Positions 8,566-17,142 of a stretch of DNA of 64,000 nucleotides are shown one piece after another. Each line of letters starts with the position of its first letter. Position 1 is the stretch's first letter. This stretch comes from Variovorax sp. OK212 (GTDB taxonomy: Bacteria; Pseudomonadota; Gammaproteobacteria; Burkholderiales; Burkholderiaceae_C), in NCBI RefSeq assembly GCF_900112425.1, contig NZ_FOLP01000022.1:1-64000 (forward strand). Direction: 5' to 3'. The notes below the pieces were generated by a model that did no database searches, was not told the DNA's origin, and worked only from the letters and a program-made list of their open reading frames with translations. Position numbers and translations under genes: made by a program.

Positions 8566-9053
8566 GCGAAGTGCAAGCCCTGATCGGCAGTTGGCGGCTG
8601 CTGTCGTTCCGCATCCTGTACGACGACGGCGGCGTGGAGTTTCCGCTGGGCGCCGATGCCGAAGGCCTGATCGTCTACACCCACGCCGGCTTCATGACCG
8701 GCGCCCTGATGCAGCGCGGCCGACCGAAGTTTTCTGCGATGCGCTCCTCGGTGGCAGAGCGTGGCATCGGCTCGGCTGACGAGATCGTTGCTGCGTTCAA
8801 CGGCTACTTTTCGTATTTCTGCCGCTTCGAGACTGATCCGGCCCAGCGCAAGGTGATGCACCGCGTCATCGGCTGCCACCTTCCGGATTGGGAAGGTCGC
8901 ACGCTGGAACGGTTCTGGCAGTTCGAGGAGGTCGACGGTCGACGGCAGCTGACGCTGCGGTCCGCGCCGCTGTCGATCAACGACCGCCGGGCCTGCAACG
9001 AGTTGAAGTTCCTGCGCGAGCCGGACATTTTCCCGATCGAGGTGCAACCATGA
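8562..9053 (+). CDS. lipocalin-like domain protein
   Basis: The 163-residue product matches the bacterial lipocalin-like domain family (Lipocalin_5 type): LIGSWRLLSFRI at the N-terminus, a GLIVYTHAGFMTGAL strand pair, and alternating beta strands to the end. It has no signal peptide, so it is cytoplasmic. Members sit beside ThDP enzymes, reductases and Bug genes in catabolic operons, but their reaction or ligand is not established. The start overlaps the preceding stop (ATGA at 8562) and its own stop overlaps a 14-codon frame at 9050. Family moderately sure, function unknown. Confidence 0.7.
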   Translation: MSEVQALIGSWRLLSFRILYDDGGVEFPLGADAEGLIVYTHAGFMTGALMQRGRPKFSAMRSSVAERGIGSADEIVAAFNGYFSYFCRFETDPAQRKVMHRVIGCHLPDWEGRTLERFWQFEEVDGRRQLTLRSAPLSINDRRACNELKFLREPDIFPIEVQP

Positions 9054-9094
9054 GCAAACGTCTCGCAGCCGGGACATCGGGGGTCGTCGCATGA
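9050..9094 (+). CDS. 14-codon linker ORF between two coupled genes
   Basis: A 14-codon frame (MSKRLAAGTSGVVA) starts at an ATGA overlapping the lipocalin-like gene's stop and ends at an ATGA overlapping the start of the MDR gene at 9091. No separate ribosome binding site is evident for the MDR gene, so ribosomes could pass through this frame from one gene to the other. It may be only a chance relic of drifting start codons. Confidence 0.3.
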   Translation: MSKRLAAGTSGVVA

Positions 9095-10074
9095 GGGCCG
9101 TGTTCATCACGCGTGACGACAGCGGCGCGCCGTACCCTCAGGTGCACGACGTCGCAGAAGTTGCGCCCGGTCCGCGCGAGGTACTGGTCAGGGTGCTCGC
9201 AGCTGGCATGAATCGGGCCGACCTGTCCTTGAAGACCGGCCACTTCCGTGCCATGACAGGCAGCGGGCCTACCGGCGTGGCCGGGCTCGAGATGGCCGGC
9301 GAGATCGTCGGCTGCGGTGCCGATGTCCAGGGCTTCAGCCCCGGCGACAGAGTGATGGCCATGTGCAGCGGCGCGCAGGCGGAACGGGTTTGCGTAGACG
9401 AACGCCTGCTCATGCGTGTGCCCGATGGCGTGAACGTATTGCAGGCTGCTGCCTGGCCGGCTGCGCTGATGACGGCGCATGACGCACTCGTCACCAACGG
9501 ACGCCTGGCGCGCGGCGATCACGTTCTCGTGCAGGCCGCCAGTTCAGTAGTTGGCATCGCCGCAGTCCAGCTGGCCCGATTGCTCGGGGCCGAGCAGGTG
9601 ATCGGCACCAGCACGTCAACGGACAAATGGGAGCGCTTGCGCGCGCTGGGCGTGACCCTGGCCGTGCACAACGGACCCACGCTGGAGGCCGCCGTCCGGG
9701 AGGCGACGCACGGGCATGGCGTGGATGTGGTAATCGACCATCTGGGCGCCCTCGCGCTCACCGAGAACATGGCCAGCGCGGCAATCGGCGCACGCATCGT
9801 GAGCGTTGGGCGCATGGGCGGCACTGCTGGGGCGATCGACCTCGACCTGCTCTCGCTCAAGCGGCTGTCGCTGGTCGGCGTGACCTTTCGCACGCGCACC
9901 GTCGACGATGTGGCTGCGCTGATCTCGCGCATGCTGGCCGACGTTGCCCCGCTGCTGCAGGCCGAGCGATTCAGCATGCCGATCGACACGGTGTTCGCGC
10001 TGGAAGACGTGGCCCAGGCCCATGCGTGGATGAAGTCACGCCAGCATTTCGGCAAGGTGATCCTGCAACCATGA
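9091..10074 (+). CDS. quinone oxidoreductase-like MDR family protein
   Basis: The 327-residue product is a zinc-free medium-chain dehydrogenase/reductase of the NADPH:quinone oxidoreductase group. It has a GroES-like N-terminal half (GMNRADLSLKTGHF near residue 40, GLEMAGEI near 67) and a Rossmann half with the nucleotide loop QAASSVVGIAAVQLA near residue 150. The catalytic zinc cysteines and the structural zinc loop of alcohol dehydrogenases are absent. The frame overlaps the 14-codon linker before it and the SDR gene after it by ATGA. It probably reduces an enone or enoyl intermediate of this operon's pathway. Confidence 0.85.
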   Translation: MRAVFITRDDSGAPYPQVHDVAEVAPGPREVLVRVLAAGMNRADLSLKTGHFRAMTGSGPTGVAGLEMAGEIVGCGADVQGFSPGDRVMAMCSGAQAERVCVDERLLMRVPDGVNVLQAAAWPAALMTAHDALVTNGRLARGDHVLVQAASSVVGIAAVQLARLLGAEQVIGTSTSTDKWERLRALGVTLAVHNGPTLEAAVREATHGHGVDVVIDHLGALALTENMASAAIGARIVSVGRMGGTAGAIDLDLLSLKRLSLVGVTFRTRTVDDVAALISRMLADVAPLLQAERFSMPIDTVFALEDVAQAHAWMKSRQHFGKVILQP

Positions 10075-10817
10075 CACAAGACAGAACCCAGCGGATCGCC
10101 TGGATCACCGGCGCGGGCTCCGGGATCGGCAGGGCAGCCGCGCTGGCCCTGGCGCAGACGGGGCACGTCGTTGTCCTGTCCGGCCGCCGGGCCGACGCAT
10201 TACAGGCGGTGGCCCGCCAGGTCGCCGCGCAGGGTGGCACGGCGTTTAGCTTCGTGCTGGACGTGACGGACAGCGAGGCGGTCGCGGCCACAGTCGCGGA
10301 CGTCGAGCGCGACTGTGGCCCCGTCGACGTGTTGGTGAACAGCGCCGGCATCAACGTCACGGCGCGGTCCTGGGGCGACGTTGGCGTAGCCGCCTGGCGC
10401 CAGATCGTGAACGTGAACCTGACGGGAACATTTCAGTGCATGCACGCCGTGCTGCCGTCGATGCGAGCGCGGCGCGAGGGGCTCGTCATCAATGTCGCGT
10501 CGTGGGCAGGCCGGCATGCCTCATCGTTGGTGGGGCCGGCGTACAACGCGACCAAGCATGCGGTGGTCGCTCTGACGCACAGCTTCAACATGGAGGAAGG
10601 GCGCAACGGCTTGCGCGGCTGTGTGTTGATGCCCGGCGAAACCGACACGCCGATCCTGGACCAGCGGCCGTCGCCCGTGCTCGCGCAGGAGCGCGCCCGC
10701 ATGCTGCAGGAGGATGACCTGGGCCGGACCATCGCCTTCGTCGCCGGCATGCCGGTGCGGGTCTGCGTCAACGAGATCCTGATCAGCCCAACACACAACC
10801 GGGCCTTCGGCGCATGA
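10071..10817 (+). CDS. short-chain dehydrogenase/reductase (SDR)
   Basis: The 248-residue product is a classical SDR. It has the dinucleotide motif TGAGSGIGRAA (residues 14-24), an NSAG strand near residue 90, the catalytic Ser region INVAS, and YNATK (Tyr-x-x-x-Lys). It is expected to oxidise or reduce a hydroxy or keto group with NAD(P). The ATG at 10071 overlaps the preceding stop. The following Bug gene starts 26 bp after its stop, so the two are probably co-transcribed. Substrate cannot be read from sequence. Confidence 0.9.
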   Translation: MTQDRTQRIAWITGAGSGIGRAAALALAQTGHVVVLSGRRADALQAVARQVAAQGGTAFSFVLDVTDSEAVAATVADVERDCGPVDVLVNSAGINVTARSWGDVGVAAWRQIVNVNLTGTFQCMHAVLPSMRARREGLVINVASWAGRHASSLVGPAYNATKHAVVALTHSFNMEEGRNGLRGCVLMPGETDTPILDQRPSPVLAQERARMLQEDDLGRTIAFVAGMPVRVCVNEILISPTHNRAFGA

Positions 10818-10842
10818 CGGGCCGGAACGAACCAGCGCGGCC

Positions 10843-11844
10843 ATGACCACCTCCGCGTCCACACTTGCCAGCCTGACTCGCCGAGACCTGCACGGCCTCA
10901 TGGCCGCAATGCTGCTGGGGGCTGCCTGCGGCGCGGCCGCACAAAGCTATCCCACCAGACCCTTGAAGCTGGTACTCGGATTTCCTCCCGGCGGAGCTGC
11001 CGATGGCGCAGCGCGACAGCTTGCCGAGCAACTCGCGGTCCAGTTCGGGCAGCCCGTGATCGTGGAGAACAGGCCAGGAGCGTCCGGCAACATCGCTGCC
11101 GCGAATGTGGCAAGAAGCCCAGCGGACGGCTACACGCTGTTCTTCGGCACGAACACGACCCACGCCGCCAATGCGACGCTGTACCCCAAGCTCGAGTTCG
11201 ACCCCGTCAAGGATTTCGAACCCGTCGTCATGACCATGCATGTGTGGAACGTGCTGGCCGTCAACCCGGACTTCCCGGCCAAGAATCTGCGGGAATTTCT
11301 CGCGCAAGCCATGGCCAGGCCGGGCACCATCAATGTCGCCACACCGGGCAACGCCACCAGCCCGCACATGTCGCTCGAGTTGCTCAAGACCATGGCCGAC
11401 GTCGAGCTCACGCACGTGCCGTACAAGGGCAGCGCCTTCGCGCTGACCAATGTCATGGGTGGCCAGGTTCCGGCGATCTTCGACAACTTACCAGCCTCGC
11501 TGGCGCTGATCAAGGCCGGCAAGATCCGCGCCCTCGCGGTTTCGTCCCCGCATCGGCTCGAGGTATTGCCGGATGTCCCGACCTTCGACGAAGCCGGCAT
11601 CAAGGGTTACGAGGTCTCCGGCTGGGGAGCTATCTGGGTTCCGGCTGGAACCCCGCAGGCCATCGTTCAACGGCTCAACATGGAATTGAACGCCGCGTTG
11701 AAAGCGCCCCGCGTGCTACGCGTCATGGCAGACAACGCGATGCAGCCGGGCGGCGGCACGGCGGCGAGCGCGGCGGACTTCGCGCGTGCCGAAACAATCA
11801 AGTGGCGCGATGTGATTCGGCGGGCGGGCATACAGCTGCAGTGA
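10843..11844 (+). CDS. Bug/TctC family solute-binding protein (3)
   Basis: The 333-residue product is a Bug receptor with a signal peptide (LTRRDLHGLMAAMLLGAACGAAAQ), the LVLGFPPGGAADGAAR loop, ENRPGASGNIAAA, and HVPYKGSAFAL. It is the last gene of the plus-strand operon and is clearly more distant from the receptors at 2621 and 6761 than they are from each other, so it likely recognises a different ligand. It faces the minus-strand operon across a roughly 300-bp gap. Confidence 0.92.
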   Translation: MTTSASTLASLTRRDLHGLMAAMLLGAACGAAAQSYPTRPLKLVLGFPPGGAADGAARQLAEQLAVQFGQPVIVENRPGASGNIAAANVARSPADGYTLFFGTNTTHAANATLYPKLEFDPVKDFEPVVMTMHVWNVLAVNPDFPAKNLREFLAQAMARPGTINVATPGNATSPHMSLELLKTMADVELTHVPYKGSAFALTNVMGGQVPAIFDNLPASLALIKAGKIRALAVSSPHRLEVLPDVPTFDEAGIKGYEVSGWGAIWVPAGTPQAIVQRLNMELNAALKAPRVLRVMADNAMQPGGGTAASAADFARAETIKWRDVIRRAGIQLQ

Positions 11845-12146
11845 TGAAGATGCGTATCGCTGGCGCGACATTTCACCACGCGGAGTGGGAATAGAAGAGC
11901 GTCTGCCGGATTCGCACATTTCGAGGCGAAGAAGCACGCCAGATGCAGCTAGGGCGCGGCGGATGACAGTCACCACGCGATGTCACCCGGCCTGCACCGA
12001 GGCGCGCATCCGCCCATCCAGAGCTCGGCTGCAACGAGCGTCGGCATAACCAGTCCAAGATGTCTACTGCGCCGCGGGTAGCTCGCTTTCACTTCGGGAC
12101 GGCAGGCACATCTTCTGTCCGGCCCCGGGGCCCCTGGCGCTCATGA
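11845..12146. other. convergent intergenic region
   Basis: This stretch separates the end of the plus-strand operon from the end of the long minus-strand locus. No gene with a start signal or family match is visible. A GC-rich palindromic run near 12120-12134 could form a hairpin, but no T-tract follows it on either strand, so no terminator is called. Confidence 0.5.
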
Positions 12147-13037
12147 TCAGCGATCACGTGATTCCATGGTCCCCTTCGCGATCTCGGCCTCGCCGTGCGA
12201 CAGCACGACGGCGCCGCGCAGTGGCACCGACGCGCGAAAGTGCACGCCCGCGCCCTCCTGCCAGATCTCGGTACGCACGGTCTCGCCAGGAAACACCGGG
12301 CTCGAGAACCGGCAGCGCATGCGCTTGAGCCGCTGCGCGTCGTAGCCGCAGCACAGCCGCAGCAAAGCCCATGCAGCCACGCCGAAGGTGCAGCGACCGT
12401 GAAGAATTGGCCCCGGGAATCCGGCTCTTTCGGCCACCTCGGGGTCGGCATGCAGCGGGTTGAGATCGCCACTCAGTCGATAGATCAGCGCGGCCTGCGG
12501 CAGCGTGGCGATGTCGCAGACCGCATCGGGCGCGCGATCGGGCAAGGGCCACGCGCTCGAGGCCGGGCGCGATCCTGCATCGAAGCCGCCGTGGGCCCGT
12601 GCGAGCGAGGCCGAATGCAGCGTCGAGATCAGCACGCGACGTGCCGAGTCATAGATCTCGCACCGCGTCGTCAGGAGCGCACCGACCTGCGCGCCCTTGT
12701 CCTCGACCGCCGTGACACGGGTCTCGCCGCGCACCGCGCCTTCGACCGGAATCGGCGCATGGTTCTCGAAGCCCATCTCAGCGTGCACCACGTTAAGCAG
12801 ATCCACGCCAGTGCTTGGTTCCGCATACCAAAGAAAGGGGTACGCCAGCACCGTGGCAAACGAAGGCAGTGCTTGCAGCTCGTTCTCGTAGACGAATCGC
12901 AACTCGTCGGCACTGCGCGGATCTCCGCCCAGCCCGATACCCAGCGCGTAGAGCATGGTGTCCTGCCGCGTATACCTGCGCGCGGTGTCGGGAATGCGCC
13001 AACGCCGCAGCCGCGGTGCATCGAAGGCCCCGCTCAT
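12147..13037 (-). CDS. MaoC-like (R)-enoyl-CoA hydratase, double hot-dog
   Basis: The 296-residue product resembles hydratase 2/MaoC proteins with two hot-dog halves. The C-terminal half carries the catalytic signature SGDLNPLHADP followed by the ILHG stretch about 15 residues later; the N-terminal half is the degenerate lobe. It should hydrate a trans-2-enoyl-CoA to the (R)-3-hydroxyacyl-CoA. The ATG at 13037 overlaps the stop of the Bug gene at 13034 and is the last gene of the minus-strand locus. A paralogue is encoded at 26100-26987, also next to a Bug gene. Confidence 0.88.
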   Translation of the reverse strand: MSGAFDAPRLRRWRIPDTARRYTRQDTMLYALGIGLGGDPRSADELRFVYENELQALPSFATVLAYPFLWYAEPSTGVDLLNVVHAEMGFENHAPIPVEGAVRGETRVTAVEDKGAQVGALLTTRCEIYDSARRVLISTLHSASLARAHGGFDAGSRPASSAWPLPDRAPDAVCDIATLPQAALIYRLSGDLNPLHADPEVAERAGFPGPILHGRCTFGVAAWALLRLCCGYDAQRLKRMRCRFSSPVFPGETVRTEIWQEGAGVHFRASVPLRGAVVLSHGEAEIAKGTMESRDR

Positions 13038-14041
13038 TCCATCTTGATTCCCGCAGCCTGGATGATCTTGCCCCAGCGCTCCGTCTCGCTCTTGAGCAGC
13101 GCGCCCAGTTCGCGCGAGTCGCCCGGTGCCGCGATCGCGCCGCCCCGCTCCGTGGCCTGCCGCACCGCCGGCTGCCGCAGCGCGTCGACGCTGGCCCGGC
13201 TGAGGATATCGATCACCTGGGGCCGAGTGCCGGCCGGCGCGGTGACCGAAGCCCAGGACGACATCTGCAGTTCCGGGTGTCCGAGCTCTCCCACCGTCGG
13301 CACGTCGGGCAGCGATGCCAGGCGCCGGGGCGACGTCACCGCTACCGCGCGCAGCTTGCCCGCAAGGATGTGCGGCTGCGACGAAGCCACCTGGTCGAAC
13401 ATCACGTCGACCTGTCCGCTCAGCACATCCATCAACGCCGGGCCATTGCCCTTGTATGGAATGTGATTCGTGCGGACCTTGGTGCTGTACTGGAACAGCT
13501 CGGCAGCCATGTGGCTCGACGCGCCGTTGCCACCGGAGGCGAAGCTCAGCTTTCCCGGCGCGCTCTTCGCGTGCGCCACGAGCTCGTCGAGCGTCTTGAT
13601 GTCGCGGTCGGGCCTCACCACGATGACCAGCGGCGTGTCGACGACCTTGGCCACCGGCACCAGGTCGCGCTCGACCGAGAAACGCTGGTTGCGGTAGATG
13701 CGCGGGTTCATCACCAACGTGCCCATGGAGGTGAACAGCAGCGTGTAGCCGTCGGGCTTCGAGCGGGCCACCGTCTCGGCGCCGATGCCGCCGTTGGCCC
13801 CGCCCTGGTTCTCGACAACCACCGGCTGCTTGAGGCTCACGGTCAGCGCTTGGGCGAGCACGCGGGCACCCGCATCCGTGGCGCCGGGCGGGAACGGCAC
13901 GAGCATGCGGATCGGCTTGGACGGGTAGTCCTGCGCGGCCGCGCCGCCTGCAAACAGCGCGAGCGCGGCCACGGCGCACATGCAGCGCCGCAGCGACGCG
14001 CAGCGCGAACGAAGTCCCCGTGAAGGGTTTTTCGAACGCAT
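13034..14041 (-). CDS. Bug/TctC family solute-binding protein (4)
   Basis: The 335-residue receptor has an arginine-rich N-region followed by the hydrophobic AVAALALFAGGAAA signal, then IRMLVPFPPGATDAGAR, the VENQGGANGGIGAE loop and HIPYKGNGPALMD. The usual DNRPGA is replaced by ENQGGA. The start at 14041 is supported by AGGAGACA eight bases upstream; the frame is open to 14194. Its stop overlaps the MaoC start. It sits 52 bp downstream of an enoyl-CoA hydratase gene and presumably captures the acid that feeds the CoA pathway. Confidence 0.9.
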   Translation of the reverse strand: MRSKNPSRGLRSRCASLRRCMCAVAALALFAGGAAAQDYPSKPIRMLVPFPPGATDAGARVLAQALTVSLKQPVVVENQGGANGGIGAETVARSKPDGYTLLFTSMGTLVMNPRIYRNQRFSVERDLVPVAKVVDTPLVIVVRPDRDIKTLDELVAHAKSAPGKLSFASGGNGASSHMAAELFQYSTKVRTNHIPYKGNGPALMDVLSGQVDVMFDQVASSQPHILAGKLRAVAVTSPRRLASLPDVPTVGELGHPELQMSSWASVTAPAGTRPQVIDILSRASVDALRQPAVRQATERGGAIAAPGDSRELGALLKSETERWGKIIQAAGIKME

Positions 14042-14093
14042 CGTTGTCTCCTGTGTCCTCTTTGAAACCTGTGCAGGCCCGTCGCCCCGCACT

Positions 14094-14927
14094 TCAGCGA
14101 CCCGAGAAATCGGGTGCCCGCTTCTCCGCGAACGCGCGGAAGCCTTCCGCGTAGTCCGCAGTTGTTCGCAAGTTGCGGCCCAGGTTCTCGGCAATGGCCA
14201 AACCTTCGTGGGCGCCCGCGCCGGATGACCTGATCACCGCATCGCGCAGCGCCTGCACCGCGAGCGGCGCGTTGCGCGCGATACGCTGCGCCATGGCGCT
14301 CGCGGCCTCGTCCAGCAGATCGCGCGGCACCAGCTTGTTGACGAGACCGATGCGCAGTGCCTCTTCGGCGTCCAGTGATTCGCCGGTCAGCAACAGCTCC
14401 AGCGCGCGGCCCAGGCCGACGATGCGCGGCAGCCAGTAGATGGCGCCGCTGGTGGGGATGATTCCGCGCGTCACCTCCGGCAGCGCAAACACGGTTCCCT
14501 CGGCCGCGATGCGCAGGTCGCACGCCAGCGCGAGCTCCAGCCCGCCGCCGCTCACGCGCCCGTGCAGCGCGGCGATCACCGGCTTGCCCAACTCGGGCGG
14601 CGGCACGTACAGCAATCGCCGCCGCTCGCCTGGCAAGGCCTCGTGGCGCCGCGCAGCATCGCGTTCGACATCGTCCTGCCTGGCAGCGGCTTCGGGCAGG
14701 TAGCCGAAGCCGGGGTGCGTCTCGCCGATGTCCATGCCCGAACAGAAGCTCGGCCCTTCGCCCGACAGCACGGCGACGCGCAGCTCGCGCGCCAGCATGA
14801 AGTCATGCCAGATCTCGCCGAGCCGGCGCATCGCGCGGGGGTTGAGGGCGTTGTGGCGCTGCGGCCGGTCGAGCGTGACGCGCGCGATCGGGCCGTCGGC
14901 CTCGTAGCGCACGGTCTCGCCGGTCAT
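14094..14927 (-). CDS. enoyl-CoA hydratase/isomerase family protein
   Basis: The 277-residue product is a crotonase-fold enzyme. It shows CSGMDIGE for the first oxyanion segment, GRVSGGGLELALACD with the first catalytic Glu, and LPEVTRGIIPTSGA with the second, so both acid/base glutamates of hydratases are present. It is cytoplasmic and expected to hydrate an enoyl-CoA. The start overlaps the preceding CoA-transferase stop (ATGA at 14924-14927), which implies tight coupling of CoA activation and hydration. About 15 extra residues between the two motifs set it apart from the other crotonase at 28011. Confidence 0.9.
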   Translation of the reverse strand: MTGETVRYEADGPIARVTLDRPQRHNALNPRAMRRLGEIWHDFMLARELRVAVLSGEGPSFCSGMDIGETHPGFGYLPEAAARQDDVERDAARRHEALPGERRRLLYVPPPELGKPVIAALHGRVSGGGLELALACDLRIAAEGTVFALPEVTRGIIPTSGAIYWLPRIVGLGRALELLLTGESLDAEEALRIGLVNKLVPRDLLDEAASAMAQRIARNAPLAVQALRDAVIRSSGAGAHEGLAIAENLGRNLRTTADYAEGFRAFAEKRAPDFSGR

Positions 14928-16135
14928 CGCTTCGCTTCCGGGTCGAGGCCGGGCACGAGCACCACGCCGCGCGCGGCCAGCTCCGCGATGCGCGCCGCAT
15001 CGAAGCCGAGCGACGCCAGGATCTCCGCCGAATGCTCGCCCAGAGCCGGCGCATGGCGGCGGATCGAGGCCGGCGCGTTCTTCATCCGGATGGGCGTCGC
15101 CAGCAAGCGGGTGTCGCCCGCAACCGGGTGCGTGTGCGGCACCAGGCACTCTCGCGCGCGCACCTGCTCGCTCTCGGCGGCTTCGGCCACCGTCAGCACC
15201 GGGCTGATGCAGACTTCCTTGTCCTTCAGTTGTGCGAACCATTCGTCGCGCGTGCGCGTGAGGAAGATGCGCCGCAGGTCGGCGCGGATCTCTTCCTGCC
15301 GCGTGTCGTCCGCGTACTGCAGCTCGGTCCATTCGGGCCGCCCCAGCGCATTGCAGAGGTTGCGATAGAAGTGCGATTCGATCGCCGAGATGGTGACAAA
15401 GCCGCCGTCCGAGGTCTCGTAGATGTCCGACCACGGAAAGCGCCCGTTGTGGCGCTCTTCGCCGCGCGTGGGCGCGGTGCCGCTGCCCACGTAGGTAGAG
15501 AGCGCCGTCACGGCCAGCGAGAAGGCGCTGTCGAACAAGGCGATGTCGATGTATTCGCCCTCGCCCGTGTGCTCGGCACGCCGCAGCGCCAGCAGGATGC
15601 CGATGGTCGCCATGTGCGCGGCCGCGAGGTCGGAGATCTGCGGCCCCGTCATCGCGGGCGCTTCGCCACGCCGCCCGATCAGCCCCAGGATGCCGCTGAC
15701 GGACAGGTAGTTCGGGTCGTGCGCCACAACGTCGCGCAGCGGCCCGTGCTGCCCGAAGCCCGACAGCGCGCAATAGACGATCTTCGGGTTCGCCGCGCGC
15801 ACGGCGTCGTAGTCGATGCCCAGGCGGCGGACCACGCCGGGCCGGAACTGCTCGAACACCACGTCGGCGCGCTTCGCCAGGTCGAGGAAGATCGCGCGGC
15901 CTTCCAGGGACTTGAGATCGATCGCCAGGCCACGCTTGTTGCGGTTGATCATCATGTGGCGCGCCGACACGCCCTTCGTGCGCGGCTCCACGCGGCGGAA
16001 GTCGTCGCCGGTGCGCGTGTCCTCGATCTTGATCACGTCGGCGCCGAAGTCGGCCAGGATTTGCGTGGAGACCGGCCCCGGCAGCTGGCGCGAGAGGTCG
16101 AGGACAGTGACGCCCTCGAGCGGCAGGGATTTCAT
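14924..16135 (-). CDS. CaiB/BaiF (class III) CoA-transferase (A)
   Basis: The 403-residue product is a class III CoA-transferase: LEGVTVLDLSRQLPGP at the N-terminus, GADVIKIED, the NRNKRGLAIDLKS core, and the catalytic Asp in TGPQISDLAAAHMATIGILL. It moves CoA between an acyl donor and a carboxylic acid acceptor. The ATG at 16135 fits the family start; an ATG at 16174 that overlaps the preceding Bug stop is an alternative and would add 13 residues. Its partners are the Bug receptor before it and the hydratase after it, a receptor-activation-hydration unit. Confidence 0.9.
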   Translation of the reverse strand: MKSLPLEGVTVLDLSRQLPGPVSTQILADFGADVIKIEDTRTGDDFRRVEPRTKGVSARHMMINRNKRGLAIDLKSLEGRAIFLDLAKRADVVFEQFRPGVVRRLGIDYDAVRAANPKIVYCALSGFGQHGPLRDVVAHDPNYLSVSGILGLIGRRGEAPAMTGPQISDLAAAHMATIGILLALRRAEHTGEGEYIDIALFDSAFSLAVTALSTYVGSGTAPTRGEERHNGRFPWSDIYETSDGGFVTISAIESHFYRNLCNALGRPEWTELQYADDTRQEEIRADLRRIFLTRTRDEWFAQLKDKEVCISPVLTVAEAAESEQVRARECLVPHTHPVAGDTRLLATPIRMKNAPASIRRHAPALGEHSAEILASLGFDAARIAELAARGVVLVPGLDPEAKR

Positions 16136-16170
16136 GCGTTGGCTTTCTGTGGAAGATAGAGATGTCTTCT

Positions 16171-17142
16171 TCATTCGACACGCGCGCCCGAGTCGCGCAC
16201 GACCTTGGCCCATTTGCCTGCCTCGGCGCGCACGTAGGCGGCATAGGCATCAGGCGTGGCGGACGTGGGTTCGGAGCCGCCGGTCTGCATCTGCTTGCGG
16301 ACCTCAGGTATCGCGGTCACCGCCGTCATCGCGGCATTGAGCTTGCGCACGATGTCAGGCGGCGTGCCGACCGGCGCGAAGATGCCGTACCAGCCCTGCA
16401 CCTCGAAGCCAGGCACGCCGGCCTCGGCCAGCGTCGGAATGTCGGGCGCCGCGCCCGCTCGCTTCGAACCAGACACGGCCAGCCCGCGCAGCACGCCGGA
16501 CTTCACCAGCGGCAGCCCGGTGGGCAGCGTGTCGAACATGATTTTCACCTGCCCGCCCGCGAGGTCCGCCAGCGCGGGGCCGCTGCCCTTGTAGGGGATG
16601 TGCCGCATGTCCAGGCCGGCCATGCTCTTGAAGAGTTCCACCGTCAGGTGGCCGAGCGAGCCGTTGCCGGCGGACGCGTAGGCGGCCTCGCCGGGATGCG
16701 CCTTGGCGAGCGCGATGAGCTCCTTCGCGCTCGACACGCCCAGCGACGGATGCACCACCAGGATGTGCGGCATCGATCCGATGGGCGCCACGGGCACGAA
16801 GTCTTTCAGCGGTTCATAGGCCAGCTTGGGATAGAGCGCCTGCGCGATCGCGTGCGTGGCGACCGAGCCCACCACCAGCGTGTAGCCGTCGGGCGCGGCC
16901 TTGGCGGCGATGTCCGTGCCCAGCGTGCCGCCCGCGCCGCCGCGGTTGTCGATGACCACCGGCTGCTTCAGCTGCTCCGCGAACTGCACTTGGACCACGC
17001 GGGCCATGTAGTCGGAACCGCCGCCCGGCGGAAAGGGCACGATCAGGCGGATCGGGCGGTTGGGGTAGCCCTGCGCCCACGCGCCCGCGGTGCCCAGCAG
17101 GGCCAGGCCGATAGCGGCCAGCCACTTGTTCCAGCGGTTCAT
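16171..17142 (-). CDS. Bug/TctC family solute-binding protein (5)
   Basis: The 323-residue receptor has a clear Sec signal (LAAIGLALLGTAGAWAQ), IRLIVPFPPGGGSDYMAR, DNRGGAGGTLG, APDGYTLVVGS and HIPYKGSGPALADL. The start overlaps the stop of the CaiB gene at 17139, and the end lies at the start of another CaiB gene, so it is embedded between two class III CoA-transferases. This placement supports a carboxylic acid ligand that becomes a CoA thioester on entry. No membrane permease gene accompanies it. Confidence 0.92.
   Translation of the reverse strand: MNRWNKWLAAIGLALLGTAGAWAQGYPNRPIRLIVPFPPGGGSDYMARVVQVQFAEQLKQPVVIDNRGGAGGTLGTDIAAKAAPDGYTLVVGSVATHAIAQALYPKLAYEPLKDFVPVAPIGSMPHILVVHPSLGVSSAKELIALAKAHPGEAAYASAGNGSLGHLTVELFKSMAGLDMRHIPYKGSGPALADLAGGQVKIMFDTLPTGLPLVKSGVLRGLAVSGSKRAGAAPDIPTLAEAGVPGFEVQGWYGIFAPVGTPPDIVRKLNAAMTAVTAIPEVRKQMQTGGSEPTSATPDAYAAYVRAEAGKWAKVVRDSGARVE

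Noticed and set aside
12100..12150. GC-rich palindrome near the end of the MaoC gene as a terminator
   Set aside because: No T-tract on either strand and the hairpin is short; GC-rich DNA yields such palindromes often.
14094..16250. A 718-codon open frame that would fuse a protein with the crotonase
   Set aside because: Its upstream two thirds are the shadow of the CaiB gene in another frame; only the part from 14927 onward has crotonase homology and a coupled ATGA start.
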